Source: an uncultured Eubacteriales bacterium
Lineage (GTDB): Bacteria > Bacillota > Clostridia > Peptostreptococcales > Anaerovoracaceae
Direction of reading: 5' to 3'
Assembly: GCA_902778565.1 (NCBI GenBank)
Contig: CACYYH010000002.1
Coordinates: 69,659 to 117,927 of the forward strand
Length of the DNA: 48,269 bases
The position numbers were made by a program, and so were the translations under genes. Below are positions 24,705-35,137 of this stretch, piece after piece. Within the stretch, counting starts at the first letter, position 1. Each line of letters begins with the position of its first letter. The notes under the pieces were generated by a model. That model had not been told where the DNA came from. It searched no databases and saw only the letters and a program-made list of their open reading frames with translations.

Positions 24705-25859
24705 TCAGACTATGATCACGAATATCCAGTGGGCCGCGACTCCGGCACAGATGCCGCCGATGGTGTGGCAAAGGATTGCTTTTCCGGTTAGCTGCCTGGC
24801 TCCCAGACTGTCCATCATGGCCACGTGAGTGCTGAGATATCCGCTCCAGCACATGCACATGGCGGTGAACACCGCTACGTCCGCTCCGCTTGCCTGGCCT
24901 GTTTTGATCATCTCGGGAATCAGCGCGATAGCCGCACCTGCGGAACCCAGAGCTGTGATGGGTATGGAGATGCACTCGTTGGAACTGAAGCCGAAGAGAG
25001 GTTTCAGAATGAAGGAAAGCTTTTCAGCTATCCAGGGGAAGACTCCTACGCCTTCGAAGGCGGCTCCGGTATATGTACCGTCCGCCGAAGGACCGTTTGT
25101 GAGCATCAATACCAGCGAGCAGATGATGAGTACTCCGGGTATGATCTCCAGGCCGATCTTCACCCCGGATTTTCCTCCGGAAAGCGTAGATTCTATGAGC
25201 CTCAGGCCTATGCTTTTCTCCGGCAGACCTTCAGTTTCATTCTTTTCCATCTTTTCTGCATATTCCTCCAGAGCCCATGACTCCGTTCCGTATTCCTTCT
25301 TTGTAAAGATCAGCATGAGGCGCGTGGATACGATGCTTCCGATAATGGCTCCCACGTTTCCCACTATTGCTGCCGTCACAAGACCCGTGGAACCGCCGGC
25401 GCTCAAGCCTATTACGAAGGTGGTTATTATGGCGCCCATTCCGAAGGCCGTACCAATATTGGTTAACGCAGGCACCTGATATTTCCTGAAATATCTGATG
25501 AAGGCCTTGTCATCAGCAAGTGCCAGGATGGCAGGGTTGTCCGACAGATAGGTGGTCATGACTCCCACCGACGCAGCCCCCGGAAGACCGTACAGCGGTC
25601 TCATAAGAGGAGACACTATGGTGTTTATCAGACCGATAACGCCGAATTCACTTAAGACCGATCCGATGGCGCCGGCAAGAACTGCTATGGCCATAATATA
25701 AAAGACCGTGTTCATGAGCAGATCATAGGCAGTATTCATCAGGGTGCTGAGCATATTGACTGCACCCATCCTGTGCCCGATGGCACCGAACAAAACTGCA
25801 AAAATCACCAAAAACACGATCGGTTCAATGATCGTTTTCTTATAATTCTTAACTGACAT
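24705..25859 (-). CDS. Nucleoside-recognition GATE-domain membrane protein (YjiH-like)
   Basis: 384 residues, eight or more membrane segments. Two GATE-type halves are visible: NTVFYIMAIAVLAGAIGSVLSEFGVIG with LPGAASVGVMTTYLSDNPA in the first, and PLFGFSSNECISIPITALGSAGAAIALIPEM in the second. A charged cytoplasmic stretch of about 30 residues separates them. Proteins of this group are thought to be transporters or parts of gates; substrate unknown. It stands alone between the ilvA terminator and its own terminator. Confidence 0.78.
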   Translation of the reverse strand: MSVKNYKKTIIEPIVFLVIFAVLFGAIGHRMGAVNMLSTLMNTAYDLLMNTVFYIMAIAVLAGAIGSVLSEFGVIGLINTIVSPLMRPLYGLPGAASVGVMTTYLSDNPAILALADDKAFIRYFRKYQVPALTNIGTAFGMGAIITTFVIGLSAGGSTGLVTAAIVGNVGAIIGSIVSTRLMLIFTKKEYGTESWALEEYAEKMEKNETEGLPEKSIGLRLIESTLSGGKSGVKIGLEIIPGVLIICSLVLMLTNGPSADGTYTGAAFEGVGVFPWIAEKLSFILKPLFGFSSNECISIPITALGSAGAAIALIPEMIKTGQASGADVAVFTAMCMCWSGYLSTHVAMMDSLGARQLTGKAILCHTIGGICAGVAAHWIFVIIV

Positions 25860-25952
25860 ATTCGCTTTCCACTTTCACGATAATAATACTCCCGGAATAT
25901 AATACTCCTTTTCGTTATAAATGGAAAGAGAGATGGTATTTTTCAGAAAATA

Positions 25953-25980
25953 AAAAACGCAGGACTCACCCTGCGTTTTT
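25953..25980 (-). terminator. Terminator after ilvA
   Basis: AAAACGCAGG / CCTGCGTTTT with loop ACTCAC; on the minus strand TTTTTTATTTT follows. It ends the ilvE-ilvA transcript. Confidence 0.9.
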
Positions 25981-25985
25981 GCTGT

Positions 25986-27209
25986 TTATACGTTTGTGGT
26001 AGTGATCTGAGGATCGTACCCCTTGTCAGCCAGAGCCTGGATTATCTTATGCTTATGCTCCGTACCGAAGGCTTCGATGGTGACCTTCAGTTCTACAGCC
26101 ACGTTTCTGTTGATGGAAACGAACTGGTTGTGCTCCAGCTTGATTACGTTTCCGTTCTCTTCTGCGATAATGGCGGCTACCTTGCTCAGTCCGCCCGGTT
26201 TGTCCGGGAGAAGCACGGAGATGGTGAAGACTCTGTCGCGCATTATCAGTCCCTGACGGATGACGGAGGACATTGTGATAACGTCCATGTTGCCTCCGGA
26301 AAGTATGGCCACTATGCGCTTATCCTTCACGTCGAGATGCTTAACTGCGGCTACAGCCAGAAGACCTGAATTCTCAACTACCATCTTGTGGTTTTCAACG
26401 ATGTCCAGATAGCTCATTACAAGCTCTTCATCCTCGATGGTAATGATGCCGTCCAGATTTTTCTGGAGATAAGGGAAGATCACTGATCCCGGAGTTTTAA
26501 CGGCGGTGCCGTCTGCGATGGTGTTGGCCGAGGGAAGTGTCACTACTTCGCCGGCTTCCAGAGATGCCTTGAGGCATGCGGCTCCGGCGGGCTCGACACC
26601 TATAACCTTGATCTTCGGATTCAGCAGTTTAGCCAGAGTGGACACGCCTGTGGCGAGCCCGCCTCCGCCCACGGGAACCAGAATGTAATCCACCAGCGGG
26701 AGGTCCTTGAAGATCTCCATGGCTATGGTTCCCTGGCCTGTGGCAACAGCTGTGTCGTCGAAGGGATGTACAAAGGTATATCCCTTTTCCTCTGCCAGTT
26801 TAAGAGCGTATTCGCAGGACTCGTCATATACGTCTCCGTAAAGGATGACCTCAGCGCCGTATCCTTTTGTACGGTTGACCTTGATGAGAGGTGTGGTAGT
26901 AGGCATAACGATGACAGCCTTCACTCCATATGCCTGAGCGGCATAAGCCACGCCCTGAGCATGATTCCCTGCGGATGCTGTTATCAGCCCGCGCTCGCGC
27001 TCCTCACGAGTAAGCGTGCTTATTTTGTAGTAAGCGCCTCTCAGCTTGTATGCGCCGGTCCTCTGCATATTCTCAGGTTTGAGATATACCTTATTTCCGG
27101 TCTGCTTGCTTAAATAGTCACTGAAGACAAGTTTCGTATCTAAAGTTACTTTTTTTACTTCTTCACTTGCCTCTTCAAACCTTTCGAGGCTCAGCATTTC
27201 ATATGACAT
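25986..27209 (-). CDS. ilvA: Threonine ammonia-lyase with C-terminal ACT domain
   Basis: Deaminates threonine to 2-oxobutanoate, the first step to isoleucine. 407 residues. The PLP lysine is Lys55 in TGAYKLRGA, SAGNHAQGVA is the substrate loop, and VPVGGGGLATG binds phosphate. Residues from about 330 form one ACT domain (FTISVLLPDKPGGLSKVA). This is the short TdcB-plus-ACT type rather than the 500-residue IlvA with two ACT-like units. The ACT domain suggests isoleucine or valine feedback. It follows ilvE by 18 bases and ends the minus-strand ilv/leu series. Confidence 0.93.
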   Translation of the reverse strand: MSYEMLSLERFEEASEEVKKVTLDTKLVFSDYLSKQTGNKVYLKPENMQRTGAYKLRGAYYKISTLTREERERGLITASAGNHAQGVAYAAQAYGVKAVIVMPTTTPLIKVNRTKGYGAEVILYGDVYDESCEYALKLAEEKGYTFVHPFDDTAVATGQGTIAMEIFKDLPLVDYILVPVGGGGLATGVSTLAKLLNPKIKVIGVEPAGAACLKASLEAGEVVTLPSANTIADGTAVKTPGSVIFPYLQKNLDGIITIEDEELVMSYLDIVENHKMVVENSGLLAVAAVKHLDVKDKRIVAILSGGNMDVITMSSVIRQGLIMRDRVFTISVLLPDKPGGLSKVAAIIAEENGNVIKLEHNQFVSINRNVAVELKVTIEAFGTEHKHKIIQALADKGYDPQITTTNV

Positions 27210-27227
27210 TATTTTCTCCTGATCCTT

Positions 27228-28298
27228 TTATTTTACCGGTACTACCCAGCCCATTTCGTCTTCGATCTTGCCCCACTGGATGCCTGTAAGCGTATCATAA
27301 AGCCACTGGGAAGTCTCGCCGATCTTGCCGCCGTTGATCTCGTAAACTTCATCCTTGAAGGCCAGAGTGCCAACGGGAGAAATTACCGCAGCAGTTCCGC
27401 ATCCGAAGGCTTCTTCAAGTCTGCCTGTTCTGGCAGCTTCCATGAGTTCTTCAGCGCTGATCTTTCTCTCTTCGCAGGGAATTCCCTTTGCTCTTAAGTA
27501 TTCCAGAATGCTCTTTCTGGTAATTCCGGGAAGGATGGATCCTTCAGCAATGCTCGGTGTAACTACCACACCGTCGATCTTGAACATGATGTTCATGGCT
27601 CCGACTTCTTCAACGTACTTTCTCTCTACGCCGTCAAGCCACAGAACCTGGGAATATCCCTTTGCCATGGCTCTGTCGCCGGCTCTCTGGGATGCTGCAT
27701 AGTTTCCGCCGCACTTGGTGAAGCCCGTGCCGCCTCTTACCGCTCTGACGTCCTCGTCCTCGATCATGATCTTGACCGGGTTCAGACCTTCAGCATAGTA
27801 GCTTCCGGAAGGAGAAACGATGATGACGAATCTGTAGTGTGTTACCTTGTGGAGAGCCAGGTCTATCTGGTCTGCAAAGTAGAAAGGTCTGATGTATAAG
27901 GAAGTACCAAAACCATAAGGTACCCAAGCACTGTCCACATCAACCAGTGCCTTTACAGCCTCTACAAAATCTTCCTCGGGAATGTCGGGCATGGAAAATC
28001 TGGCAGCTGATCTGTTCATTCTCTTTGCGTTCTCAATGGGTCTGAAAAGCTGGATCTTGCCTTCTGCAGTTCTGTATGCTTTCAGGCCTTCAAAGATCTC
28101 AAGGGCATAGTGGAGAACTGTGGATGCGGGATCTATCTCCAGAGGTCCGTAGGGAACTATGCGTGCGTCATGCCAACCCTGTCCTTCATCCCAGTCCATG
28201 AGAAACATGTGGTCAGTAAATTTGAGTCCGAATCCCAGGGTGCTCTCATCCTGCGGGATCGGCTTGGGGTTTGTAGTCTTGGTAACTTTGATTTCCAT
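27228..28298 (-). CDS. ilvE: Branched-chain amino acid aminotransferase
   Basis: Transfers amino groups between glutamate and the 2-oxoacids of valine, leucine and isoleucine. 356 residues of fold-type IV PLP family, in the longer group II form. The PLP lysine is Lys195 in GTGFTKCGGNYAAS; EIFEGLKAYRT and a late GCGTAAVISPVG lie in the active site. AGGAGGAAACACAAAAT precedes the ATG. It follows leuB after a 293-base gap that holds three palindromes, and so may have its own promoter there. Confidence 0.95.
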   Translation of the reverse strand: MEIKVTKTTNPKPIPQDESTLGFGLKFTDHMFLMDWDEGQGWHDARIVPYGPLEIDPASTVLHYALEIFEGLKAYRTAEGKIQLFRPIENAKRMNRSAARFSMPDIPEEDFVEAVKALVDVDSAWVPYGFGTSLYIRPFYFADQIDLALHKVTHYRFVIIVSPSGSYYAEGLNPVKIMIEDEDVRAVRGGTGFTKCGGNYAASQRAGDRAMAKGYSQVLWLDGVERKYVEEVGAMNIMFKIDGVVVTPSIAEGSILPGITRKSILEYLRAKGIPCEERKISAEELMEAARTGRLEEAFGCGTAAVISPVGTLAFKDEVYEINGGKIGETSQWLYDTLTGIQWGKIEDEMGWVVPVK

Positions 28299-28340
28299 AT
28301 TTTGTGTTTCCTCCTGTTATTGATAAAGATGTTTTATGGC

Positions 28341-28539
28341 ATTCAGGCTAAAAATGCAAAAAACCGATGTTTTAGCCTGAATATTTTTACTTTTACATGC
28401 CTAATTGGCCTTCTCATTGATAAATTTCAGGCTAAATCCAACGCTTTTGTATTATTTAGCCTGAAATATTAAAACTGATTGCAAAATACTGCTCGATTTT
28501 CAGGCTAAATATGAAATAATCGCAAAATTTAGCCTGAAT
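28341..28539. repeat. Three palindromes of TTCAGGCTAAA / TTTAGCCTGAA
   Basis: The leuB-ilvE gap carries three inverted repeats. Unit 1: ATTCAGGCTAAAA (28341-28353) with TTTTAGCCTGAAT (28370-28382). Unit 2: 28424-28437 with 28454-28467. Unit 3: 28499-28510 with 28527-28538. All arms are perfect complements, and each pair is separated by exactly 16 unrelated bases. Centres are 84 and 73 bases apart, close to 8 and 7 helical turns, so all three face the same side of DNA. This fits an array of sites for a regulator of ilvE-ilvA; hairpins in RNA are the alternative. No terminator of ordinary shape is seen after leuB. Confidence 0.85.
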
Positions 28540-28591
28540 GCATCGGAAATATCACTTACATCAGATTTCATCATTCTTTCTGCCATGTTTG

Positions 28592-29677
28592 CTAGATCAT
28601 TTCCGCGATCAGGTCTCCGGCTTCAGCGGTAGATACCGCTTTGTGCTCAGAAGAGGCCTGAAGGTCCGCTGTGCGGTAACCTGCCTTCAGGAACTCGCTG
28701 ACTGCAGCTTCTATTGCATCAGCTTCCTTGCCCAGTCCCAGACTGTATCTCAGCATCATGGCTGCAGAAAGTATGGTTGCTATGGGATTTGCCTTGCCGG
28801 TTCCTGCGATGTCAGGTGCAGAACCGTGTACCGGCTCGTACATGCCGAAATTGCCCTCCGTGAGACTTGCTGACGGCAGCATTCCGATGGATCCTGTGAT
28901 CTGGCTGGCCTCATCGGAAAGAATGTCACCGAAGATGTTTGAAGTGACGATCACGTCAAACTGCTTAGGCGCGCGGACCAGCTGCATTGCAGCGTTGTCC
29001 ACGTAAAGATTGTCCAGTTCCACCTCAGGGTAGTCCTTTGCAACTTCCGCCACAGTGCGTCTCCAGAGACGTGAACTCTCGAGAACGTTGGCCTTGTCTA
29101 CGGAGGTTACTTTTTTGTTCCTCTTCATGGCAAGGTCAAAGGCAACTCTGGCGATACGCCTTATCTCCATCTGTGAGTATTCCTCTATATCGTAGGCCAC
29201 TTCGCCCAGATCGTTATCAGGCGATGCGGGCTTCAGCGCATGCTCTCCGAAATATATGCCTCCGGTGAGCTCTCTGACGATCAGTATGTCCAGACCTCCG
29301 TCCAGGATTTCGCTCTTAAGCGGCGATGCATCCTTCAGTTCGTCAAAGACCACCGCGGGTCTCAGGTTGGCGTAGAGGTTCAGCGCCTTTCTGATTCCGA
29401 GAAGTGCTTTCTCAGGCCTGTTATTTGCAGGCTGGCTGTCCCACTTGGGTCCGCCTACAGCTCCCAGAAGCACTGCGTCTGAAGCCAGTGCCTTGTCAAC
29501 GGTCTCCTTGGGAAGGCATTCGCCTGTAGCGTCGATGGCGGCGCCTCCTATCAGGCAGTGATCGTAATTGAACTCGTGGCCGAACTTCGCGCCCACCTTG
29601 TCCAGGACTTTGAGAGTCTCGGCTACCACTTCGGGGCCTATGCCGTCTCCGGCCAGAACTGTTATTTTATAATTCAT
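28592..29677 (-). CDS. leuB: 3-isopropylmalate dehydrogenase
   Basis: Oxidises and decarboxylates 3-isopropylmalate to 2-oxoisocaproate with NAD+. 361 residues. The N-terminus reads [23 protein letters not shown] and [11 protein letters not shown] mark substrate binding; [20 protein letters not shown] is the cofactor-loop signature near the C-terminus. Its ATG overlaps the leuD stop by 4 bases (ATGA), so translation is coupled. Confidence 0.96.
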   Translation of the reverse strand: MNYKITVLAGDGIGPEVVAETLKVLDKVGAKFGHEFNYDHCLIGGAAIDATGECLPKETVDKALASDAVLLGAVGGPKWDSQPANNRPEKALLGIRKALNLYANLRPAVVFDELKDASPLKSEILDGGLDILIVRELTGGIYFGEHALKPASPDNDLGEVAYDIEEYSQMEIRRIARVAFDLAMKRNKKVTSVDKANVLESSRLWRRTVAEVAKDYPEVELDNLYVDNAAMQLVRAPKQFDVIVTSNIFGDILSDEASQITGSIGMLPSASLTEGNFGMYEPVHGSAPDIAGTGKANPIATILSAAMMLRYSLGLGKEADAIEAAVSEFLKAGYRTADLQASSEHKAVSTAEAGDLIAEMI

Positions 29678-30165
29678 TTGTTATCCTCCGCGATGCTGTT
29701 CAGGAGTCCTCCTGCCTTTATGATCTTCTGGATGGATTCCGGAAAAGGATGGGCCTTGTATTCCTCACCCTTCGTCAGATTCTTTATGATTCCTGAATCG
29801 AAATCCACTTCGACCTCGTCCCCGGCTTCGATCTTTTCAGACGCTTCGGGGCATTCCATGATGGGAAGGCCGATGTTGATGGCGTTTCTGTAAAAGATCC
29901 TTGCAAAGGTATTGGCGATGACGCAGTCGATGCCTGCAGCCTTGATGGCTATAGGCGCGTGCTCACGGGATGAGCCGCAGCCGAAGTTGTCGCCTGCAAC
30001 CATTATATCCCCCTGCTGTACCTTGTTGATGAAGTCCTTGTCTATGTCCTCCATGCAGTGGGATGCCAGTTCTTTGTGGTCCTGGGTGTTAAGATGTCTT
30101 GCGGGGATGATAACGTCGGTATCCACGTTGTTTCCGTATTTATGTACTCTTCCTTGCGCTTTCAT
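29674..30165 (-). CDS. leuD: 3-isopropylmalate dehydratase, small subunit
   Basis: With LeuC isomerises 2- to 3-isopropylmalate. 163 residues, the compact archaeal/clostridial type. [19 protein letters not shown] near the N-terminus and [16 protein letters not shown] are the swivel-domain signatures. It lies 11 bases after leuC and overlaps leuB. Context in the leu cluster favours LeuD over the related homoaconitase subunit. Confidence 0.95.
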   Translation of the reverse strand: MKAQGRVHKYGNNVDTDVIIPARHLNTQDHKELASHCMEDIDKDFINKVQQGDIMVAGDNFGCGSSREHAPIAIKAAGIDCVIANTFARIFYRNAINIGLPIMECPEASEKIEAGDEVEVDFDSGIIKNLTKGEEYKAHPFPESIQKIIKAGGLLNSIAEDNK

Positions 30166-30176
30166 TCTCTCTCCCC

Positions 30177-31445
30177 CTATATCTCATCCGGTCCTGCGAT
30201 CCTGCCGGCCACAGCCGATGCGGCGGCAACAGCAGGTGAAGCCAGATATACTTCAGATTTTACGTGGCCCATTCTTCCTACAAAGTTTCTGTTGGTGGTG
30301 GCTACCGCCCTTTCACCTTCGGCCAGGATGCCCATGTAGCCTCCAAGGCAAGGTCCACAGGTAGGTGTGGAAACCACGCAGCCTGCATCGATGAAATCAT
30401 CGATATAGCCCAGTCTGATGCAATCCTTGTATATGCTTTGGGTAGCTGGGATGATGATGACTCTCAGTCCCTTTGCCACATGCTTTCCGCGAAGGATGTC
30501 CGCAGCGATCTTCATGTCGCTGAGTCTTCCGTTGGTGCAGGAGCCGATGACAACCTGGTCTATGGCTATCTCATCCATGGCTTTGATCTCGTCGATGGTA
30601 TGAGTGTTTTCAGGAAGATGCGGGAAGGACACCGTAGGTCTGATCTCGCTTAAGTCGATTTCGTAGACCTCGTCGTATTCCGCGTCCTCGTCGGCAGTGT
30701 ATACCTTATACTCGCGGTCTACTCTGCCCTTCATGTATTCCACAGTCTTTTCGTCCACAGGGAAGATGCCGTTCTTTCCGCCGGCCTCGATGGCCATGTT
30801 GCAGATACAGAACCTGTCGTCCATGCTTAAGGATGCGACTCCCGGGCCTGTGAATTCCATTGATTTATACAGGGCTCCGTCTACGCCGATCATACCGATG
30901 ATATGAAGGATCACGTCCTTGCCGGACACGTTCTCCTGTAGCTCTCCCTTAAGGTTGAACTTCAGGGCCGAGGGCACCTTGAACCAGGTCTGGCCTGTCG
31001 CCATTCCTGAAGTAAGATCCGTGGATCCTACGCCTGTAGAGAAAGCACCCAAAGCTCCGTAGGTGCAGGTATGTGAGTCAGCGCCGATAACGGCTTCCCC
31101 TGCAGCTACAAGGCCTTTCTCCGGCAGCAGCGAATGCTCGATGCCCATCTCGCCCACGTCATAGAAGTTGTCTATGTCGAAGCGCCTTGCAAAGGTACGG
31201 CATTTTTTGCACTGTTCTGCGGATTTTATGTCCTTGTTGGGTACAAAGTGGTCCATGACGAGAGCTATCCTCGACTTATCAAATACCTTGTCAAAACCCG
31301 CTCTCTCGAACTCACCGATGCTAACCGGTCCTGTGATGTCGTTTGCCAGCACCAGATCCAGCTTAGCCGTGATCAGCTCACCGGCTTCGACTTTGTCCAG
31401 GCCGGCATGCGCTGCCAGTATTTTCTGAGTCATGGTCATTCCCAT
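30177..31445 (-). CDS. leuC: 3-isopropylmalate dehydratase, large subunit
   Basis: Aconitase-family subunit carrying the [4Fe-4S] cluster. 422 residues, the shorter LeuC type. Cluster cysteines are in GSCTNGR and [25 protein letters not shown] and the terminal NRNFVGRMG help the active site. The first ATG (31445) has GGAGG seven bases ahead, so the full MGMTMTQ start is used. Second gene of the leu operon. Confidence 0.96.
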   Translation of the reverse strand: MGMTMTQKILAAHAGLDKVEAGELITAKLDLVLANDITGPVSIGEFERAGFDKVFDKSRIALVMDHFVPNKDIKSAEQCKKCRTFARRFDIDNFYDVGEMGIEHSLLPEKGLVAAGEAVIGADSHTCTYGALGAFSTGVGSTDLTSGMATGQTWFKVPSALKFNLKGELQENVSGKDVILHIIGMIGVDGALYKSMEFTGPGVASLSMDDRFCICNMAIEAGGKNGIFPVDEKTVEYMKGRVDREYKVYTADEDAEYDEVYEIDLSEIRPTVSFPHLPENTHTIDEIKAMDEIAIDQVVIGSCTNGRLSDMKIAADILRGKHVAKGLRVIIIPATQSIYKDCIRLGYIDDFIDAGCVVSTPTCGPCLGGYMGILAEGERAVATTNRNFVGRMGHVKSEVYLASPAVAAASAVAGRIAGPDEI

Positions 31446-31467
31446 GAGTCTGCCTCCTTGTTGTCTT

Positions 31468-33177
31468 CTATCTGATAAAGTGATTTACGTCGTTCATTCT
31501 GTTCAAAGCGCTGACCAGGGCGTTGACCGAGGCCAGGATGATGTCCGCCTGGGTTCCTACTCCCCAGAACTGGCGGCCTACTTCATCCTCAATGCAGATG
31601 TATGCCGCAGCCTTGGAGTTGGATTCCTGGGAAATGGCGTGCTCTGAATATGTAACGAACTTGTAATTGAACTTGTAATCTGTCTTCTTGAGGGCGTTGG
31701 CCACGGCGTCCAGACGTCCGTTTCCTCTGCCTTCGTATTCCCTGACTTCTCCGCCGTCGATAACCACCTTCATGCGGACAGTGAAACCGTCGTCAGACTC
31801 GGCTTTGGTGGAGCTGAAATGGCTGAAGTACGCTTCCGTGATGTCCAGCGGGCTGAAGTAGTTGATATATTTCTTTTCGAAAGCCGCAAATATCTCGTCC
31901 GGCTTCAGCTCTTCGTGAGCCTTGTCGGAAATGTCCTTCATCATATAGCCTACTTCTGCCCTCATCGCCTTCGGGATCACGTAGCCATAGTCTCTCTCTA
32001 TGACGTATGCTACGCCGCCCTTTCCGGATTGGGAATTGATCCTGATGACGTCTCCTTCGTATTCTCTTCCCACGTCATGCGGATCGATGGGAAGATAAGG
32101 AACTGTCCATCTCGAAGGATCTGTTTCTTCTCTCCACTTCATACCCTTTGCGATAGCGTCCTGATGTGATCCGGAGAAGGCTGCGAATACCAGAGATCCG
32201 CTGTAGGGATGTCTGGGCTCCACTACCATTCCGGTATATTTCTCATACATCTCCACCGTTTCAGGCATGTTGCTGAAGTCAAGTTCAGGGTCCACACCGT
32301 GGGTGAACATGTTCATTGCCAGGGTTACGATATCAACGTTTCCGGTCCTTTCACCGTTACCGAAGAGGGTTCCTTCGATACGGTCCGCTCCTGCCAGAAG
32401 TCCCAGCTCTGCATCCGCAACGCCGGTGCCTCTGTCGTTATGAGGATGAAGGGAAACCACCACGTTTTCGCGGGAATGAAGGTTTTCGCACATATATTCG
32501 ATCTGATCCGCAAAAACATGGGGCATTGACATCTCTACGGTGGCGGGCAGATTGATTATCACTTTGTTATCCGGAGTGGGTTCCCAGATGTCTATTACTG
32601 CATTGCAGACCCGAAGGGCGAATTCCGGTTCAGTTCCGGTGAAGCTCTCCGGTGAATATTCATACTGAAATTCGGTTCCGGGATACTCTTTTGCGATTTC
32701 TTTGATGAGCTTCGCTCCTGTGACTGCGATCTCCGTGATCTCGTCCTCGTTCATTCTGAAGACCTGCTGTCTCTGTGCAAAGGAAGTGGAATTATACAGA
32801 TGCACTACCGCTTTTTTAGCGCCTACCAGAGAGTCGAAGGTCTTCCTTATTATGTGTTCCCTGGACTGCGTCAATACCTGTACCGTAACGTCCTCGGGAA
32901 TAAGATTATCGTCAATAAGCTTTCTGAGGAACTCGAACTCGGTCTCAGAAGCTGCCGGGAAGCCTACTTCTATCTCCTTGAACCCGATGTCACATAGGGC
33001 TTTGAACATGGCCAGCTTTTCATCCAGACTCATAGGCACTATGAGGGCCTGGTTGCCGTCTCTCAGGTCCACGCTGCACCAGCGGGGAGCCTTTTCTACA
33101 TGATCTCTTTTTACCCATTTGTGTTCGCATACAGGGGGCTTGAAATATCCCACGCTGTACTTGGTCCAATTCTTCAT
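31468..33177 (-). CDS. leuA: 2-isopropylmalate synthase
   Basis: Condenses acetyl-CoA with 2-oxoisovalerate, the committed leucine step. 569 residues from ATG 33177, eight bases after GGAGG; an in-frame TTG at 33192 overlaps that site. It is the long LeuA form: a TIM-barrel lyase domain with [14 protein letters not shown] and the metal motif HPHNDRGTG, then from about residue 440 a C-terminal regulatory domain likely to bind leucine. First gene of leuA-C-D-B, driven by a promoter back-to-back with ilvB. No T-box or leader peptide was found, so feedback inhibition and a DNA-binding regulator are the probable controls. Confidence 0.95.
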   Translation of the reverse strand: MKNWTKYSVGYFKPPVCEHKWVKRDHVEKAPRWCSVDLRDGNQALIVPMSLDEKLAMFKALCDIGFKEIEVGFPAASETEFEFLRKLIDDNLIPEDVTVQVLTQSREHIIRKTFDSLVGAKKAVVHLYNSTSFAQRQQVFRMNEDEITEIAVTGAKLIKEIAKEYPGTEFQYEYSPESFTGTEPEFALRVCNAVIDIWEPTPDNKVIINLPATVEMSMPHVFADQIEYMCENLHSRENVVVSLHPHNDRGTGVADAELGLLAGADRIEGTLFGNGERTGNVDIVTLAMNMFTHGVDPELDFSNMPETVEMYEKYTGMVVEPRHPYSGSLVFAAFSGSHQDAIAKGMKWREETDPSRWTVPYLPIDPHDVGREYEGDVIRINSQSGKGGVAYVIERDYGYVIPKAMRAEVGYMMKDISDKAHEELKPDEIFAAFEKKYINYFSPLDITEAYFSHFSSTKAESDDGFTVRMKVVIDGGEVREYEGRGNGRLDAVANALKKTDYKFNYKFVTYSEHAISQESNSKAAAYICIEDEVGRQFWGVGTQADIILASVNALVSALNRMNDVNHFIR

Positions 33178-33270
33178 GTCACGTTCCTCCAAAAGGTTTA
33201 ATATCTGCTATTATAGTCTTTTATTCACGGTTTATGCAATTACTTTCTGCGCATAGCACCGTATATATTA

Positions 33271-33299
33271 ATATAATAGAAGAAAATAATACTTGTCAA
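33271..33299 (-). promoter_or_regulatory. leuA promoter
   Basis: On the minus strand TTGACA (33294-33299) and TTATAT (33271-33276) with a 17-base spacer. Confidence 0.7.
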
Positions 33300-33374
33300 G
33301 GGATTTTTTGTGTTTTGAGGATAATTTTTAGGTGCTTTTTTGTAAAATTAACACAATTTTTTATCTTTGGCGTG

Positions 33375-33404
33375 TTGACAAAATCACTGCAGAATGTATA
33401 TAAT
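33375..33404 (+). promoter_or_regulatory. ilvB promoter
   Basis: TTGACA (33375-33380) and TATAAT (33399-33404) with an 18-base spacer. About 75 bases of A/T-rich DNA separate it from the leuA promoter. The leader before ilvB is only ~55 bases, too short for a T-box. Confidence 0.85.
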
Positions 33405-33465
33405 ATTTAGACTACATAATTAAAATGGGGAAATAGGTGTTTTCCAGGAAAGGAATTTTGAAAAA

Positions 33466-35127
33466 ATGAAGCTTACAGGTTCACAGATCGTATGTGAAGT
33501 GCTCCTTGATCACGGGGTCGATACAGTGTTCGGATACCCCGGAGGCGCTGCCCTGAATATCTATGACGAGCTCTACAGATATCAGGACAGGATCACCCAC
33601 GTAATAAGCGCTCACGAACAGGGCGCCACCCATGCAGCTGACGGATATGCCAGAGCTACCGGTAAGACCGGCGTGGTCTTCTCCACTTCCGGCCCCGGCG
33701 CTACCAATCTTGTAACGGGAATCGCTACTGCATATATGGACAGCATTCCCATGGTATGCATCTGTTCCAACGTTAACAGCGAACTTATCGGAAGAGATGC
33801 TTTCCAGGAGATCTATATCACGGGTATTACGATCCCCATCACCAAGCAGACCTATTACGTCAACCATATAGAAGACCTTGAGCCCGCCTTAAGAGACGCT
33901 TTCAAGGTTGCAGCAAGCGGTCGCCGCGGACCCGTCCTCATCGATATCACCAAGGACGTATCAGTCGCAATGGCTGAATTCACCAACAAAGCTCCCCTTC
34001 CTCTGGATCCCATCCCTGAGATCCCTCAGGAGACCCTTCAGGAAGCTGCCAAGCTGGTGAACAATTCCAAAAAACCCCTGCTCTACGTCGGCGGTGGCCT
34101 TATAGCCTCCTCCGCTTCCGCAGAGCTGGAAGCCCTGATCGACAAGGCTGATATTCCCATGGTCCACACTCTCATGGCCGCAGGCGCCATCAGCTGTGAC
34201 AAGGATCTGAATCTGGGTCTCGTGGGAATGCATGGCACCGTAGCTTCCAACAGAGCTGTAGACCAGGCTGATCTGGTGATCTCTCTTGGTGCCAGATACA
34301 GCGACAGAGTTGCTCTCAACCCGGACAAATGGGCCAGAAAGGCTACCATCGTCCAGGTGGATATAGACAGAAGTGAAATGAACAAGAACGTTTACGTAGA
34401 CGTGGAGTGCACTGCGGACATCAAGGATTTCCTTACCCAGCTCCTTCCTCTCGTAAATAAAGCCAAACATGAAGAATGGCATGAGCGCACCGTAGGCTGG
34501 ACTGCAAAGGACAGAAAAGCTCAGGGAGTTCCCGGATACATGCATCCGAAGGACGTGCTGGAAGCCATTTCAGATGCTGTGGGCGAAGACGCCATCTTTG
34601 CTACCGACGTAGGTCAGCATCAGATGTGGGCAGCTCAGTATCTGAAGCACAGAAAGGCTCACAAGTTCCTGACATCCGGCGGCTTAGGCACCATGGGCTT
34701 CGGCTACGGAGCAGCCATAGGCGCCAAGATGGGCTGCCCTGATGAGACTGTGGTCCACATCACAGGCGACGGTTCTTTCCACATGAACATGAATGAAGCC
34801 TGCACAGCCGTTTCATACAAGCTTCCCATCATCACTGTCCTCATGGACAACCAGGTGCTGGGAATGGTATATCAGTGGCAGACAGCCTTCTACGGCGGAA
34901 GATATTCCAACACCTGCCTCGAGAGAAAGACAGACTTCGTGAAAGTCGCCGAAGGTTTCGGCTGCAAAGGATACCGCGCAGAGACTCTGGAAGAACTCAA
35001 AGCAGCTCTTGCAGAAGCCGTTAAATCCGACGTCCCCGTCTGGATCCAGTGCGTCATCAGCCGTGAAGAAAAGGTACTTCCAATGATCCCCGGCGGCAAG
35101 ACCGTGGACGACATGATCGTAGAGTAA
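33466..35127 (+). CDS. ilvB: Acetolactate synthase, catalytic subunit
   Basis: ThDP enzyme that makes 2-acetolactate or 2-aceto-2-hydroxybutyrate. 553 residues with the three-part ThDP fold: HEQGATHAADGYARATG near the N-terminus holds the activating glutamate, a central FAD-binding region includes GRDAFQE, and GDGSFHMNMNE is the metal/ThDP motif. The regulatory subunit follows 10 bases on, which identifies this as the anabolic enzyme and not a catabolic one. Confidence 0.96.
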   Translation: MKLTGSQIVCEVLLDHGVDTVFGYPGGAALNIYDELYRYQDRITHVISAHEQGATHAADGYARATGKTGVVFSTSGPGATNLVTGIATAYMDSIPMVCICSNVNSELIGRDAFQEIYITGITIPITKQTYYVNHIEDLEPALRDAFKVAASGRRGPVLIDITKDVSVAMAEFTNKAPLPLDPIPEIPQETLQEAAKLVNNSKKPLLYVGGGLIASSASAELEALIDKADIPMVHTLMAAGAISCDKDLNLGLVGMHGTVASNRAVDQADLVISLGARYSDRVALNPDKWARKATIVQVDIDRSEMNKNVYVDVECTADIKDFLTQLLPLVNKAKHEEWHERTVGWTAKDRKAQGVPGYMHPKDVLEAISDAVGEDAIFATDVGQHQMWAAQYLKHRKAHKFLTSGGLGTMGFGYGAAIGAKMGCPDETVVHITGDGSFHMNMNEACTAVSYKLPIITVLMDNQVLGMVYQWQTAFYGGRYSNTCLERKTDFVKVAEGFGCKGYRAETLEELKAALAEAVKSDVPVWIQCVISREEKVLPMIPGGKTVDDMIVE

Positions 35128-35137
35128 GGAGGACATT

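Noticed and set aside
28341-28539. CRISPR-like repeat array
   Set aside because: The repeats are only 11-14 bases, alternate in orientation, and are separated by 16, ~41 and ~31 bases. A CRISPR has longer direct repeats and even spacers, and no cas gene is near.
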